A stretch of 64,000 bases of DNA from Bordetella sp. (GCA_022818765.1 CP063810.1:62001-126000), one strand, 5' to 3'; counted from the stretch's first letter, positions 1 through 11,521 are shown. Notes: generated by a model not told the origin, from the sequence alone. Numbers and translations: made by a program.

Positions 1-175
<175 letters not shown>

Positions 176-186
176 AAAAACTTTCT

Positions 187-215
187 AATAATCATTAATA
201 TTAATGATTATTTTT
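187..215 (+). terminator. Probable intrinsic terminator after eno
   Basis: A perfect 26-base palindrome (187-212) is followed directly by more T residues. It lies 12 bases after the eno stop codon and points the same way, so it is best read as the eno terminator. The stem is almost pure A/T, so its strength is uncertain. Confidence 0.6.
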
Positions 216-392
216 ATTTAATGTTCCCTACATTTAGTATCAGCAAGATAAGTTTTAAATTTAATTGAATTAATACTGATCGTTTTTGAGATCAGAAATT
301 GAATATTCAAATATTGAAAATATTAATTAATGTAATTGAAAAATATTTCTAAATTAAGGTTAGACTTTGGGAATTATAGTAATAAAAAAGAA

Positions 393-1810
393 TTAATCCT
401 TAATAACTTTACCTGGATTTAATATCCTAAAAGGATCAAGAGCCTTTTTTATGCGTCTCATAATATCTATTTCTACATTATTTTTATAAATTTGTAATTC
501 ATCTACTTTTAGCTGACCTACGCCATGTTCCGCACAAATGGAACCCCAAAATCGTTTACATTATCATGAACTATTCTATAGATTTTTTTTTGTTGGTTAA
601 GTAATTCTTCTTCTTTTTGTTCTGGAGCTTTTGCTACATTGTAATGTAAATTACCATCACCTACATGACCAAAAATAATATGTTTTACATATGGGAAATT
701 ATTTTGAATAATAGAATTGGTCTTGCTAATAAAATTAGCAATTCCTGAAATTGGAATAGCTATATCATGTTTAATAGATTTACCTAACTCAGATTCAGCT
801 AAAGGAATACTATCTCTCAAATTCCAAAAACTCTTACTTTGAGATTTATTACTAGAAATAATAGCTGTTATTATTAAGTTTTTCTCAATGCTATCTTCTA
901 ATAATTTTTCAAATAAATTTTTCAAATAATCTTCTTTTTCATGATTAGATAATTCTATCAAAATAAACCATTGAGATTTTTGGATGATTTGTTTATCAAA
1001 GGGCAAAGGCATTTGAGGAAATACAAGCCTAACAAATTGTATACAATTAGAGTTCATCAATTCAAACGCATTAATCATATATGAGAATTTAGATCTTACA
1101 CGGAAAAAGAATTCAATAGAATCTTCTATAGAATTTAATGCTATCATCGCTGTATATGTAAATGGAGTTCGTGAATATAATTTCAAAGTAGCCGCAGTAA
1201 AAATTCCTAAAGTTCCTTCACTGCCTATGTAAAGATTCCTTAAATCATAACCTGAATTATCTTTGTGAAGGTTCCTTAAACCATCTAAAATTTTACCTTG
1301 AGCTGTTACAACTTCTATACCAAGAGTAAGATTACGCATGTTTCCATAACGAATTACTTGAGTACCTCCTGCATTTGTTGCTAAATTCCCCCCTATTGTG
1401 CATGATCCTTCAGATCCTAAACTTAATGGAAATAAGCGATCTGATGCATTAGCAATATCCTGAACAGAACGTAGAATACATCCTGCTTCAACTGTAATTG
1501 AATTATTCTTTGTATCAATATTCCTTATTTTATTTAAATACATTGTTGAAACAATTATCGAATTACCCGAAGTATCAGGGATACTTCCACCACATAAACT
1601 TGTGTTTCCACCTTGAGGCACTATTGATATGTTATTTTGAATGCATAATTCAACAATTTTAGCAATTTTTGTAGATGTATTAGGTAAAACCACTGCTATA
1701 GCATTGCCTTGATAACGTTTTCGCCAATCTTGCAAAAATGGCTGCATATTATTCCCTGTTAAAACATGATCATAGCCTAAAATATTATTTAAATTAGAAA
1801 TGAAATCCAT
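393..1810 (-). pseudogene. FAD-linked oxidase (GlcD / D-2-hydroxyacid dehydrogenase family), one -1 frameshift
   Basis: This family oxidises D-2-hydroxyacids such as D-lactate, glycolate or D-2-hydroxyglutarate with FAD. The N-terminal FAD-binding fold shows QGGNTSLCGGS near residue 67 and GSEGSCTIGGNLATNAGG near residue 132. The C-terminal domain has FGHVGDGNLHYN near residue 382. From 1810 the frame is open down to a stop at 518, but the natural C-terminus (AEHGVGQL, then NPGKVIKD and a stop at 393) lies in another frame. The break is a run of four C (544-547, GGGG in the coding sense) where five would restore glycine-glycine. Rejoined, it gives about 472 residues, normal for the family. 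Substrate cannot be told from sequence. It could be an assembly error or an early pseudogene. Confidence 0.8.
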
Positions 1811-1930
1811 AAAATTAAGCTCAAAAAAACTGTTATAACAAATATAATTTTAAAAAATAATTTCTCAAATTAAATTAAGCATATATTCTAATATTAACTA
1901 GGGAAAAATTAATTAATGCATTCAGTAACG

Positions 1931-1966
1931 TTTGAAAATAAGAGAAAACATTCTCTTATTTTCAAA
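1931..1966. repeat. Perfect 16-bp inverted repeat, 4-base loop
   Basis: Arms 1931-1946 and 1951-1966 are exactly complementary around the loop AACA. The hairpin lies between the FAD oxidase start and the decayed hexomutase start, with no gene ending into it on either side. It may be an orphaned terminator or a transcribed structure upstream of the remnant. A second hairpin follows 15 bases later. Confidence 0.7.
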
Positions 1967-1981
1967 AAACTTTTCATGTAC

Positions 1982-2012
1982 TTTATACAAAATATAAAAA
2001 ATTTTGTATAAA
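1982..2012. repeat. Perfect 12-bp inverted repeat, 7-base loop
   Basis: Arms 1982-1993 and 2001-2012 are exactly complementary, with ATAAAAA between them. The right arm ends one base before the ATG of the hexomutase remnant, so the start codon sits at the foot of the stem. No Shine-Dalgarno sequence is visible there. Confidence 0.6.
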
Positions 2013-2013
2013 A

Positions 2014-2895
2014 ATGTTTTCTTTTTCAAAATCAGTATTTGAAGCATATGATATCAGAGGAATTTTTCCAGAATCTATTAATGAAAATTTTTCTTACTAT
2101 ACTTGGTCATGTTTTATCAAGAAAAGCAAAAGATCAAAATATATCAAATATTGTCATTGGTAGAGATGGCCGAACAAGTATTCAGACGCTTTTAGAATCT
2201 CTAAAGCAAGGATTAATTCATGGAGGAAGTAACGCAATAGATATTGGTCAAGTTCCAACACCATTAGTTTATTATGCATAGCATAATAATCATTTAAATT
2301 CATGCGTTTCTGTTACTGCTAGTCATAATTCATGTGAATTTAACATGATAATAGCAGGAAAACCATGAATGAGAATATGCTGCAATATAAAAATATATTT
2401 TCTTCAATAAAAAAACATAACGGAAAAAGTTGTATACTGAAAATTGAAGAGGACTATATCAATGATATTATATCAGAAATTAAACTATCTCGTCCTATAA
2501 AGATTGCGGTAATGGAATTGTAAGAAATATAGCAAAGAAGTTTTTTTAATGCATTAGTATGCGAAGTGTCCGAATTGTTCTGTGATGTAAATGGAAATTT
2601 ACCAAATCATGACCCATATCTAAGCAATCCAGAAAACTTGATTCATTTAATTAAATTTTTATTAAAAAATGATTTTGAAATTGGATTAGCCTTTGATAGT
2701 GATGGTGATAGATTAAATGTTATAACAAAATCGGGCAGGATAATATTTTCGGATCAATTCATAATTATATTTTCCAAAGAAATATTAAAGTCTTATCCAG
2801 GATCTTCTATAGTTTATAATGTGAAATGTAGTTCAAAATTAGACCTTCAAATACAACTTCATCTCTTAAATTTCGATCTGAAGCAGGTAATTTAA
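2014..2895 (+). pseudogene. Phosphomannomutase/phosphoglucomutase (AlgC/ManB-like) remnant, multiple lesions
   Basis: The intact enzyme isomerises hexose-1- and hexose-6-phosphates for envelope sugars. Here only pieces remain. The start reads into FEAYDIRGIFP, the typical N-terminus. Then come the GRDGRTS motif, an active-site loop VTASHNS and a metal-binding FDSDGDRL in successive frames. The lesions I can see are a frameshift near 2097, an in-frame TAG at 2279-2281, a further frameshift after about 2365, disruption around 2510-2560, and loss of everything after about 2895, so the C-terminal sugar- and phosphate-binding domains are gone. Unlike the other broken genes here, no single base repair restores it. 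This is genuine decay. Confidence 0.85.
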
Positions 2896-3049
2896 TCTTA
2901 TTGAATAAGATACAAAATAGCTTTAAAAAAGAATTAATCAAAATTAGTCCAAAAATCAACTTGACTTTTTAAAAAAGTCTGTAATTTATCCTGAACGTTT
3001 TGATTTTATTTTATATCTATGTTATATAAAACTAATATCTTTTAAAACA

Positions 3050-3619
3050 ATGAAATTTACATTAAGTTTATTATTCATTCTTTTTTTAAGTTCTTGTTCT
3101 ATTCTAATGTCTAATTGTGAAAAAACTCACAATTTTAAAAAGGATTTTTCAAGAACTGGTCGATTTGTGTTAAAGATTGTGAATAAACTTGAAAGCAAGG
3201 AAACCGTTACACAAGGTAAATTTTTATGGTTAGATAAAAAAGGATATTTTTCATTAGATTTAAGTAATTTTCTTGGTTTAACAATTATTCGAATAAAATG
3301 TATAGAAAATGCAAATTCAGGATCTATTAAGTTGGAATCTATTGTTCCATTCTCGGAATCAGTCAATTATATTTCAGAATATCTAACTCAAAATCCAGTT
3401 CCTATGATCGCTATAAAAAATTGGGTAAAAAACAATATCGAAATTTCAAATAATCTTTTAAATTCAAAATCTGATTCTATTCAATATTTTTTACCGGATG
3501 CATCGAAAAATAAATGGAGTATATCTTCATTTACTAGAAATAATATAAATTCTTTATATATAGAAAATTCTGATAATAATATAGCTTTCTCTTTAAAAAT
3601 CATCCTAGATAATCAATAA
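3050..3619 (+). CDS. lolB: Outer-membrane lipoprotein LolB
   Basis: LolB receives lipoproteins from periplasmic LolA and inserts them in the outer membrane. The 189-residue product starts with a lipoprotein signal peptide ending in the lipobox LSSC, so Cys16 is the lipidation site. The following RTGRFVLKI segment and the WLDKKGYFSLDLSN stretch are in keeping with the LolA/LolB beta-barrel fold. Overall similarity is diffuse, as is usual for LolB. The position directly before ispE is the standard betaproteobacterial arrangement and supports the name. The presence of Lnt elsewhere in the window is consistent with an active lipoprotein pathway. Confidence 0.8.
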   Translation: MKFTLSLLFILFLSSCSILMSNCEKTHNFKKDFSRTGRFVLKIVNKLESKETVTQGKFLWLDKKGYFSLDLSNFLGLTIIRIKCIENANSGSIKLESIVPFSESVNYISEYLTQNPVPMIAIKNWVKNNIEISNNLLNSKSDSIQYFLPDASKNKWSISSFTRNNINSLYIENSDNNIAFSLKIILDNQ

Positions 3620-3675
3620 AAAAATTTTATGATATATTGAAACAATTAAATTTATCACCAATGTATCTCATGATA

Positions 3676-4578
3676 ATGAACACTTTATATGATGTGCCTG
3701 CACCTGCTAAAATAAACCTGTTTTTGCATATAAATGGATATAGGTCAGATGGTTACCATTTTTTGCAGACTGTTTTTCGATTTATTAATTTAAATGATAT
3801 TCTTAATTTTGAGTTACGATCTGATGGAATCATCAGTTTTGAACAATTTAACAATTCAAATAAAATTAAATCGAATAATTTAATTTTATCTGCTGCAAGA
3901 ATATTGAAAAAAGTGACTGGAACTTATAAAGGAGTTCATATATCTCTAAAAAAATATATACCATTAGGTAGTGGACTTGGGGGAGGGTCAAGTGATGCTG
4001 CTAGTACTTTAATTGCCCTCAATCGTTTATGGGAAACTAATTTATCTCGCAAAAATCTTATGTCGTTAGCATTAAAATTAGGTGCTGATGTACCTGTTTT
4101 TATTTTTGGTCAGTCTGCTTTTGCAGAAGGGATAGGGGAATTATTATCAAAAATCTGTTTACCTGATAAAGCATATCTTATAATCTGTCCAAATATCAGA
4201 ATCTTAACATCTAAGATTTTTTTAGATTTTAATTTGACAAGAAACTCAAAGTTGATGAAAATTAAGGATTTTTCTTCTGTTTTAGACTCTTCTTTTGGAA
4301 AAAATGATTTCGAAACAGTAATTTATGAAAGTTATCCTGAAATTCTAGAGATATCTAAATTGTTAAAATATGAAAATATTCAAACAAGAATATCTGGATC
4401 TGGATCAAGTTTATACGCAGAATATGAAAATTTATCAGAAGCTATTTTGGCAGAACAGAAAATAACAGCTATAATTAGAAATGGTTTCAAAAATATTCAT
4501 AAATCTTGCATAGAATTATCTCTTATAAAGGGATGTTTAGGTTTAAATGAACACCCTTTAGTGAATTGGATTAGGTGA
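3676..4578 (+). CDS. ispE: 4-diphosphocytidyl-2-C-methyl-D-erythritol kinase
   Basis: IspE phosphorylates CDP-ME in the non-mevalonate (MEP) isoprenoid pathway. The GHMP-kinase ATP loop PLGSGLGGGSSDAA is clear, as is the N-terminal VPAPAKINLFLHINGYR motif. The C-terminal GSGSSLYAEY segment is the third GHMP motif. The frame is open from a TTG at 3637, with ATGs at 3661, 3670 and 3676; I chose 3676 because the protein then starts MNTLYDVPAPAK, the N-terminus I recall for Bordetella-type orthologues. It follows lolB by a short gap and precedes tRNA-Gln and prs, a conserved neighbourhood. Confidence 0.93.
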   Translation: MNTLYDVPAPAKINLFLHINGYRSDGYHFLQTVFRFINLNDILNFELRSDGIISFEQFNNSNKIKSNNLILSAARILKKVTGTYKGVHISLKKYIPLGSGLGGGSSDAASTLIALNRLWETNLSRKNLMSLALKLGADVPVFIFGQSAFAEGIGELLSKICLPDKAYLIICPNIRILTSKIFLDFNLTRNSKLMKIKDFSSVLDSSFGKNDFETVIYESYPEILEISKLLKYENIQTRISGSGSSLYAEYENLSEAILAEQKITAIIRNGFKNIHKSCIELSLIKGCLGLNEHPLVNWIR

Positions 4579-4587
4579 TAATAAAAA

Positions 4588-4664
4588 TGGGGAATCGCCA
4601 AGTTGGTTAAGGCACCGGATTTTGATTCCGGCATTCGAAGGTTCGAATCCTTCTTCCCCAGCCA
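4588..4664 (+). tRNA. tRNA-Gln (anticodon TTG)
   Basis: A full cloverleaf can be folded. The acceptor stem 4588-4594 pairs with 4654-4660, the anticodon stem CCGGA/TCCGG holds the loop TTTTGAT with anticodon TTG, and the T arm contains GTTCGAATC. The CCA end is encoded (4662-4664). It lies between ispE and prs, its usual place in Burkholderiales. Confidence 0.97.
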
Positions 4665-4789
4665 ATTTATAAGTAACATAAATTATTTAGTGAACTTTTT
4701 TCATGAATTTATCTATGCTTATTTTTTCGAAATTTTTCTATTTTAAGATTCATTGTTAACTCACATTTTATAACTATCAAATTTTCAGA

Positions 4790-5740
4790 ATGAGAAACGA
4801 TAGCTTCATGATTTTCACTGGTACAGCTAATATTCAATTAGCTGTGGATGTTGCTAATCATTTACATATTTCTTTAGGTAAAATAACTGTTAGCCGTTTC
4901 TCAGATGGTGAAGTAATGGTTGAAATTAATGAAAACGTTCGTGGAAAAGATGTTTTTATATTACAGCCAGCATGTTCTCCTATTAATGATAATTTTATGG
5001 AAATCATGATTATGGTTGATGCTTTTCGAAGAGCTTCTGCTGAACGCATTACAGCTGCCATTCCATATTTTGGATATGAACGTCAAGATCGTCGTCCACG
5101 ATCAGCTAGAGTACCAATATCAGCTAAAGTTATTGCGAATATGTTACAAGTAGCTGGAGTGGATAGGGTTCTTACAATGGATTTGCATGCTGATCAAATT
5201 CAAGGTTTTTTTGATATTCCAGTCGATAATATTTATGCAAGCCCAATCTTATTAGGAGATATTTGGCGACGAGATATTGTTTCTCCCCTTGTTGTATCTC
5301 CTGATATTGGTGGTGTCGTTCGGGCAAGAGCTATTGCTAAACGACTTGAAGCTGATCTAGCTGTTATAGATAAAAGAAGACCTAGAGCTAATGTTTCTGA
5401 AGTTATGAATATAATTGGTGAGGTTGAAGGCAGAAATTGTATAATAATGGACGATATGGTTGATACTGCAGGAACTTTGTGCAAAGCATCACAAGCATTA
5501 AAGATTCGTGGAGCTAATGCTGTTTATGCTTATTGCACTCATCCAATTTTATCTGGTGGAGCTATCAAACGTATCAAAGATGCTGAGCTTGATGAATTAG
5601 TAGTTACAGATACAATTCCTTTATCAAAAGAAGCTAAAGAGTGTAAAAAAATAAGGCAGTTATCATGTGCTGCACTTTTAGGTGAAACTATTCTACGCAT
5701 TTCGAATGCAGAGTCAGTTAGTTCTCTATTTATTGATTAA
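4790..5740 (+). CDS. prs: Ribose-phosphate pyrophosphokinase (PRPP synthase)
   Basis: This enzyme makes PRPP from ribose-5-phosphate and ATP for nucleotide, histidine and NAD synthesis. At 316 residues it is full length. It shows the catalytic [16 protein letters not shown] segment, the ATP flexible-loop region [10 protein letters not shown], the [14 protein letters not shown] stretch and the PRPP-binding loop [13 protein letters not shown]. There is no clear Shine-Dalgarno sequence; the ATG at 4790 gives an N-terminus a few residues longer than usual, and a later ATG at residue 7 is possible. rplY and pth follow in the same direction. Confidence 0.96.
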   Translation: MRNDSFMIFTGTANIQLAVDVANHLHISLGKITVSRFSDGEVMVEINENVRGKDVFILQPACSPINDNFMEIMIMVDAFRRASAERITAAIPYFGYERQDRRPRSARVPISAKVIANMLQVAGVDRVLTMDLHADQIQGFFDIPVDNIYASPILLGDIWRRDIVSPLVVSPDIGGVVRARAIAKRLEADLAVIDKRRPRANVSEVMNIIGEVEGRNCIIMDDMVDTAGTLCKASQALKIRGANAVYAYCTHPILSGGAIKRIKDAELDELVVTDTIPLSKEAKECKKIRQLSCAALLGETILRISNAESVSSLFID

Positions 5741-5773
5741 ATAAAATGCACAATGTAAATATTTTATTGTTTA

Positions 5774-5793
5774 AAACAGATTCTGTTTATTTT
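5774..5793 (+). terminator. Weak hairpin with T run after prs
   Basis: A six-base stem (5774-5779 with 5783-5788, three-base loop) is followed by ATTTTT. It lies about 35 bases after the prs stop and before rplY, so it could reduce read-through into rplY. The stem is short and the call is tentative. Confidence 0.3.
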
Positions 5794-5822
5794 TCGATTT
5801 GCTTTATTTATTGGAGTTTTTC

Positions 5823-6380
5823 ATGAAATTTAATGCTACAACTCGTAATATGTATGGAACAAGTGCAAGTCGTCGTTTGCGTCATAAAGGACGTGTTCCT
5901 GCTGTTATTTATGGTAAAAATACAAGCTCAATTAATATTGAGCTTGATCATAATGAAATATACCATGTTCTTCTTAAAGAAAAATATCATGCTGCTATAT
6001 GCCAAATGGAGTTGGATGGAAATACAAAGATTGAAAATGTATTGATTCGATCAGCTCAATGGCACGTTTATAAACCCCAAGTGTTACATGTTGATTTTCA
6101 ACGAGTTAATACTCAGCAAGAATTGCATATAAAAATTCCCTTACGTTTCTTAAATGCTGAAGATTCTCCCGCTGTTAAAATCTCAGGAGCAAATATAAGT
6201 CATATTATTACTGAATTAAGCATTACTTGTTTTCCTAAAGATTTGCCTCAATTTATTGAAATTGATTTATCTCATATTCCCATAAAGGGATCTATCCATT
6301 TATCAGATATCAAATTACCTGAAGGTCTTAAATATAATGGAGATGATTCAAATCCTTTACTAGCATTAGCTATTACATAA
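5823..6380 (+). CDS. rplY: 50S ribosomal protein L25 (long CTC form)
   Basis: L25 binds 5S rRNA in the large subunit. This is the long, stress-protein CTC form of about 185 residues, with an N-terminal L25 domain (RRLRHKGRVPAVIYGKN near residue 16) and a C-terminal TL5-like beta domain (VLHVDFQRVN near residue 90 onward). The start at 5823 is supported by a GGAG 7 bases upstream. It is followed after 10 bases by pth, as in most betaproteobacteria. Confidence 0.95.
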   Translation: MKFNATTRNMYGTSASRRLRHKGRVPAVIYGKNTSSINIELDHNEIYHVLLKEKYHAAICQMELDGNTKIENVLIRSAQWHVYKPQVLHVDFQRVNTQQELHIKIPLRFLNAEDSPAVKISGANISHIITELSITCFPKDLPQFIEIDLSHIPIKGSIHLSDIKLPEGLKYNGDDSNPLLALAIT

Positions 6381-6390
6381 AAATATAAGA

Positions 6391-7005
6391 ATGAAAAGAT
6401 TTCAAGATAATAATGTGTTATATAACTATACTGCTTATTTATCTTCAGTGCGTCTTATTATTGGACTAGGTAATCCAGGATTAGAATTTTATAAAACACG
6501 TCATAATATTGGATTCTGGTTCTTAGATAGATTAGCAGATATTTTAAATATCAAATTCAGTTTTAATAAGAATTTTTTAAGTTTTTATACTCAAGTATGT
6601 CTAACTAAGAATACTATATTCTTGATGAAACCGATGACATATATGAATAACTCTGGTGAGTCAGTTCATTCAGTAATGAAATTTTATAAATTAGAACCGG
6701 AAGAAATTCTGGTAATACATGATGAATTAGATTTCATGCCTGGACAATTTAAATTAAAAAAAAATGTCAATCATGCTGGACATAATGGAATAAAAAGTAT
6801 ACAAAATTCTATCAAAAGTCAAAATTTCTATCGATTAAGAATTGGTATTGGACATCCAAGGAAAATTGGTCTTGCTCAAGAGGTCAATAATTTTGTTCTT
6901 AGTCCTCCAAATAAAAAAGATCTTCAATCTATTGAAGGAGTTATTAATTACTGTTGTAACTTAATTACCCAGGAAATTTCTAAAAAATCCTTGATTAAGA
7001 TATAG
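6391..7005 (+). CDS. pth: Peptidyl-tRNA hydrolase
   Basis: Pth frees tRNA from stalled peptidyl-tRNA. Family marks are LIIGLGNPG near residue 22, the catalytic histidine in TRHNIGFW, the MKPMTYMNNSG segment, the DELD motif and the NHAGHNGIKSI stretch. The ATG at 6391 gives a 20-residue leader that other Pth proteins lack. A GTG at 6448, just before RLIIGLGNPG, would give the usual N-terminus and may be the real start. It follows rplY closely and is probably co-transcribed with it. Confidence 0.94.
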   Translation: MKRFQDNNVLYNYTAYLSSVRLIIGLGNPGLEFYKTRHNIGFWFLDRLADILNIKFSFNKNFLSFYTQVCLTKNTIFLMKPMTYMNNSGESVHSVMKFYKLEPEEILVIHDELDFMPGQFKLKKNVNHAGHNGIKSIQNSIKSQNFYRLRIGIGHPRKIGLAQEVNNFVLSPPNKKDLQSIEGVINYCCNLITQEISKKSLIKI

Positions 7006-7023
7006 GCTTTAAATAATAAATAT

Positions 7024-7797
7024 ATGAATATTTTTAATGTTAGATTCCTTCATGATTTAAAAGATTTTTGCTATTTTCTAAGGCATCCTACACTTATTTC
7101 TTATTTACCACCTAATAAAATATCATTTAATAGTTCCAAGTTTAGAGATTGTGTATTAATTTATTTTAAACGTTTGTTTAATTGGGTTTTATTTTTATGG
7201 ATAGTAAATTTTTGTATTTTGGGTCCTATTACAGCAATAGTTTCATATAGTAATGGCATTACTCATAAAATAAATATTTTTGATATTTCTTGGTATACAG
7301 TTGTTTTATGGGCTCCTATAATTGAGGAAATGCTATTTCGTTATGTATTTTTTCAACCAATCCGAGCTTTTTTGTTATATCCAATTTTAATTCCAGCTCT
7401 TCTAATTGGACCAAAAGTTTGGAGCATAGTAATATTTTTAACAATTATATCTATTTTTTTAATTTTATTTCATAAAAAAAAATTCAATCAATTAATTGAT
7501 TTTTCATTTGAAATTCCTAACAAATATTTTCCATTGATATTTCACTTTATTACTTTTTTATTTGCTTGCATGCATCTGTTTAATTTTTCATTAAATAAAG
7601 TTTCTTTTTGGTTATTGCCAATGTTAATTTTACCTCAATGGGTCACTGGGTTGGTCCTTGGATGGATTCGCACTCGTTATGGTATAAGTTCTTCTATCTT
7701 GCTTCACGCATTATTTAATTTAGGTCCTCTTATACTTACATGGATTTTTATAAAAAATGTTGGAATTTCTCCTTCCTTAATTATTCAGAATAATTAA
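7024..7797 (+). CDS. CPBP-family intramembrane metalloprotease
   Basis: The 257-residue protein is hydrophobic with about six to seven membrane segments. It carries the three CPBP (CAAX-protease/Abi) motifs: EEMLFR near residue 102, FACMH near residue 180 and HALFN near residue 234. Their glutamates and histidines form the metal site. The family cleaves or binds prenylated or other membrane substrates, and its role in free-living relatives is mostly unknown. It sits between pth and ychF in the same direction, with gaps of 18 and 25 bases, so it probably shares their transcript. No substrate can be assigned. Confidence 0.75.
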   Translation: MNIFNVRFLHDLKDFCYFLRHPTLISYLPPNKISFNSSKFRDCVLIYFKRLFNWVLFLWIVNFCILGPITAIVSYSNGITHKINIFDISWYTVVLWAPIIEEMLFRYVFFQPIRAFLLYPILIPALLIGPKVWSIVIFLTIISIFLILFHKKKFNQLIDFSFEIPNKYFPLIFHFITFLFACMHLFNFSLNKVSFWLLPMLILPQWVTGLVLGWIRTRYGISSSILLHALFNLGPLILTWIFIKNVGISPSLIIQNN

Positions 7798-7822
7798 ATC
7801 ATTTTTATAGGAAGCAATAAAT

Positions 7823-8905
7823 ATGTCTTTAAGGTGTGGTATTGTAGGTTTACCTAACGCTGGAAAATCTACTATTTTTAACGCTTTAACTCATTCAAAT
7901 GTTGCTGCAGAAAACTATCCATTCTGTACAATTAAACCTAATTTTGGAATAGTTAAAGTTCCGGATTTTCGATTAGGAAAACTAACTAAATTAGTTAACC
8001 CTGAGCGTGTAATTCACGCTAATATTGAATTTATAGATATTGCAGGTTTAGTTCCTGGAGCTAGTAAAGGAGATGGATTAGGTAATCAATTTCTATCTCA
8101 TATTCGAGAAACTAATGCAATACTCAATGTCTTTCGTTGTTTTGAAAATATCAATGTTCCATACTCTAATGGAGGAAACATTAATCCTATATCTGATATA
8201 GAGATAATTGAAACAGAATTAATTCTTGCTGATATCCAAACAGCTGAAAGAATGTTATTTCGATTTAATAAAATTCGCAATCAAGAGAATTCAAATATCA
8301 TAAAAGTTTTAGAAACTTGTATTGATAATTTAAATATCGGTAAATCTATCCGAACATTAGATATTTTTTCTAAAAATTACTCTCTATTATCATCTGCATT
8401 TATTACAGCTAAACCAATTTTATATATAGCTAATGTAGATGACAATGCATCATTGAATAAAAAATTGTTAAATGAAATCGATTCTTTTGTTAAAAAAAGA
8501 CAGAGTGGATTAATAAAAATTAATGCTTCATTAGAATCGGAGATTGTTAATTTAACCAATGAAGATAGATTATTTATTGCAATGGAAATGGGCATACAAG
8601 AGCCCGCTTTAAATCATCTTATTCGTTTCGCTTTTAATCTGTTAGGGTTACAAACCTATTTTACTGTTGGAAATAAAGAAGTTCGTGCTTGGACAATTCC
8701 TATTAACACAACTGCTTCTCGTGCAGCTGGAATAATTCATTCCGATTTTGAACGTGGTTTTATTAGAGCTCAAACAATTTCTTATAAAGATTTTATTGAA
8801 TTTAAAGGAGAAATTGGGGCTAAAAAAGCAGGAAAGTTACGTTTGGAAGGAAAAGAGTATTTAGTAAATGATGGTGATATCATGCATTTTCTATTTAATA
8901 TCTAG
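7823..8905 (+). CDS. ychF: Ribosome-binding ATPase YchF
   Basis: YchF is an Obg-family P-loop protein that prefers ATP and binds ribosomes. The G1 motif [14 protein letters not shown] lies at residues 9-22, the switch II region reads [20 protein letters not shown], and a C-terminal TGS-like domain (residues 275-360) ends the 360-residue product. A GGAAG lies just ahead of the start. The last 15 bases overlap the end of the convergent coaD gene. Confidence 0.96.
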   Translation: MSLRCGIVGLPNAGKSTIFNALTHSNVAAENYPFCTIKPNFGIVKVPDFRLGKLTKLVNPERVIHANIEFIDIAGLVPGASKGDGLGNQFLSHIRETNAILNVFRCFENINVPYSNGGNINPISDIEIIETELILADIQTAERMLFRFNKIRNQENSNIIKVLETCIDNLNIGKSIRTLDIFSKNYSLLSSAFITAKPILYIANVDDNASLNKKLLNEIDSFVKKRQSGLIKINASLESEIVNLTNEDRLFIAMEMGIQEPALNHLIRFAFNLLGLQTYFTVGNKEVRAWTIPINTTASRAAGIIHSDFERGFIRAQTISYKDFIEFKGEIGAKKAGKLRLEGKEYLVNDGDIMHFLFNI

Positions 8906-9382
8906 ATTATTTTTTTTTCGAAGTAATTTCTGAACGGCTGGATGAACAAAATCGCTAACCTCTCCACCAAGACTAGAAATCTCTCGAACAATAGAGCCTG
9001 ATATAAATTGATATTGTTGTTCTGATGGAGTCATGAAAATTGTTTCTACATTCGGTAAAAGATATTTATTCATACCTGCCATTTGAAATTCATATTCAAA
9101 GTCAGACATAGCTCGCAATCCCCGAATTATAATTTTTGCTTTATGTTTTATCACAAAATCTTTAAGAAGATTATAAAATCCTTCGATTCTAACATTTTTA
9201 TAAGGGATTAAAATTTCCTTTGCTAGTTTTATTCTTTCTTCAATACTAAAAAATGGTTTTTTTTTCCTCCCGTAAGCTATACCTACTATTATTGTATCAA
9301 AAAGTTTAGAAGCTCGATATATTAAATCTTCATGACCGCGAGTCAAAGGGTCAAATGTACCTGGATATATAGCAATGGTCAT
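8891..9382 (-). CDS. coaD: Phosphopantetheine adenylyltransferase
   Basis: CoaD performs the penultimate step of coenzyme A synthesis, joining phosphopantetheine to ATP. The nucleotidyltransferase motif [14 protein letters not shown] is at the N-terminus, and the second motif appears as SGSIVREI near residue 128. The start at 9382 places [12 protein letters not shown] first, as in the family; an upstream ATG at 9418 would add an unlikely leader that runs into the groEL terminator. Its stop lies 15 bases inside the 3' end of ychF on the other strand. Confidence 0.95.
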   Translation of the reverse strand: MTIAIYPGTFDPLTRGHEDLIYRASKLFDTIIVGIAYGRKKKPFFSIEERIKLAKEILIPYKNVRIEGFYNLLKDFVIKHKAKIIIRGLRAMSDFEYEFQMAGMNKYLLPNVETIFMTPSEQQYQFISGSIVREISSLGGEVSDFVHPAVQKLLRKKNNLDIK

Positions 9383-9400
9383 TATATAAGTATATAGGTA

Positions 9401-9440
9401 ATAAAAAGACGAGACCAAAATTTTGGTCTCGTCTTTTTAT
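9401..9440 (-). terminator. 40-base palindromic terminator after groEL
   Basis: The stretch is a perfect palindrome. Its core GACGAGACC/GGTCTCGTC is G+C-rich for this genome and is flanked by A and T tracts on the two sides. It lies 33 bases beyond the groEL stop, so transcripts on the minus strand would end in a strong hairpin plus U run. By symmetry it could also act on plus-strand transcripts. It separates groEL from coaD. Confidence 0.88.
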
Positions 9441-9472
9441 CTACAATCCAAAGAAAAAAAGAAAAGAATGGA

Positions 9473-11143
<1,671 letters not shown>

Positions 11144-11169
11144 TCAAAATGAGTTTATGCAATAATTAA

Positions 11170-11457
11170 TTACATAATTACTGCGAGAATTTCATCTTCA
11201 CGAACAACGAGTAATTCTTCACCATCGATTTTAACAGATTGTCCGGCATATTTTCCAAACAAAACTTTGTCGCCAATCTTTAAATCAACAGGCGTTGTTT
11301 TGCCATCGTCTGTTTTTTTACCAGATCCAACAGCTAATACTTCACCTTGATCCGGCTTTTCAGCCGCACTATCAGGAATTAATATTCCTGAAGCAGTTTT
11401 ACGTTCGTTGTCCAGGCGTTTGACGATCACTCGATCGTGCAGGGGACGCAGGGCCAT
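11170..11457 (-). CDS. groES: Co-chaperonin GroES (Hsp10)
   Basis: The 95-residue lid of the GroEL chamber. [14 protein letters not shown] begins the protein and the mobile loop follows ([20 protein letters not shown]); the chain ends DEILAVIM. An AGGAG sits 6 bases upstream of the start. It is the first gene of the groES-groEL operon and is divergent from lptD across a 284-base gap. Confidence 0.98.
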   Translation of the reverse strand: MALRPLHDRVIVKRLDNERKTASGILIPDSAAEKPDQGEVLAVGSGKKTDDGKTTPVDLKIGDKVLFGKYAGQSVKIDGEELLVVREDEILAVIM

Positions 11458-11489
11458 AAGAAACTCCTATTTTTTAATTAAAAGGTTAA

Positions 11490-11521
11490 ACGGACGGAAG
11501 CAGCGTAAAAGCCTATTCAAG
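11490..11521 (-). promoter_or_regulatory. Possible heat-shock (sigma-32-type) promoter of groESL
   Basis: On the minus strand a CTTGAA box (bases 11521-11516) matches the sigma-32 -35 element and lies about 60 bases upstream of groES. The expected C-rich -10 box is poor; CTTCCGTCCG is the closest stretch at a fitting distance. No CIRCE operator pair was found. The call rests on the -35 match and context only. Confidence 0.3.

Noticed and set aside
4497-4679. Short minus-strand frame over the ispE end and tRNA-Gln
   Set aside because: Most of it is the reverse complement of the tRNA and the ispE tail. Frames over tRNAs of this kind are a known annotation artefact. The same holds for the frame across tRNA-Asp at 26356-26595.
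7024-7797. CPBP protease as an abortive-infection or bacteriocin-immunity gene
   Set aside because: The motifs only show membership in the broad CPBP family. The gene lies in a housekeeping run with no defence or peptide genes nearby.
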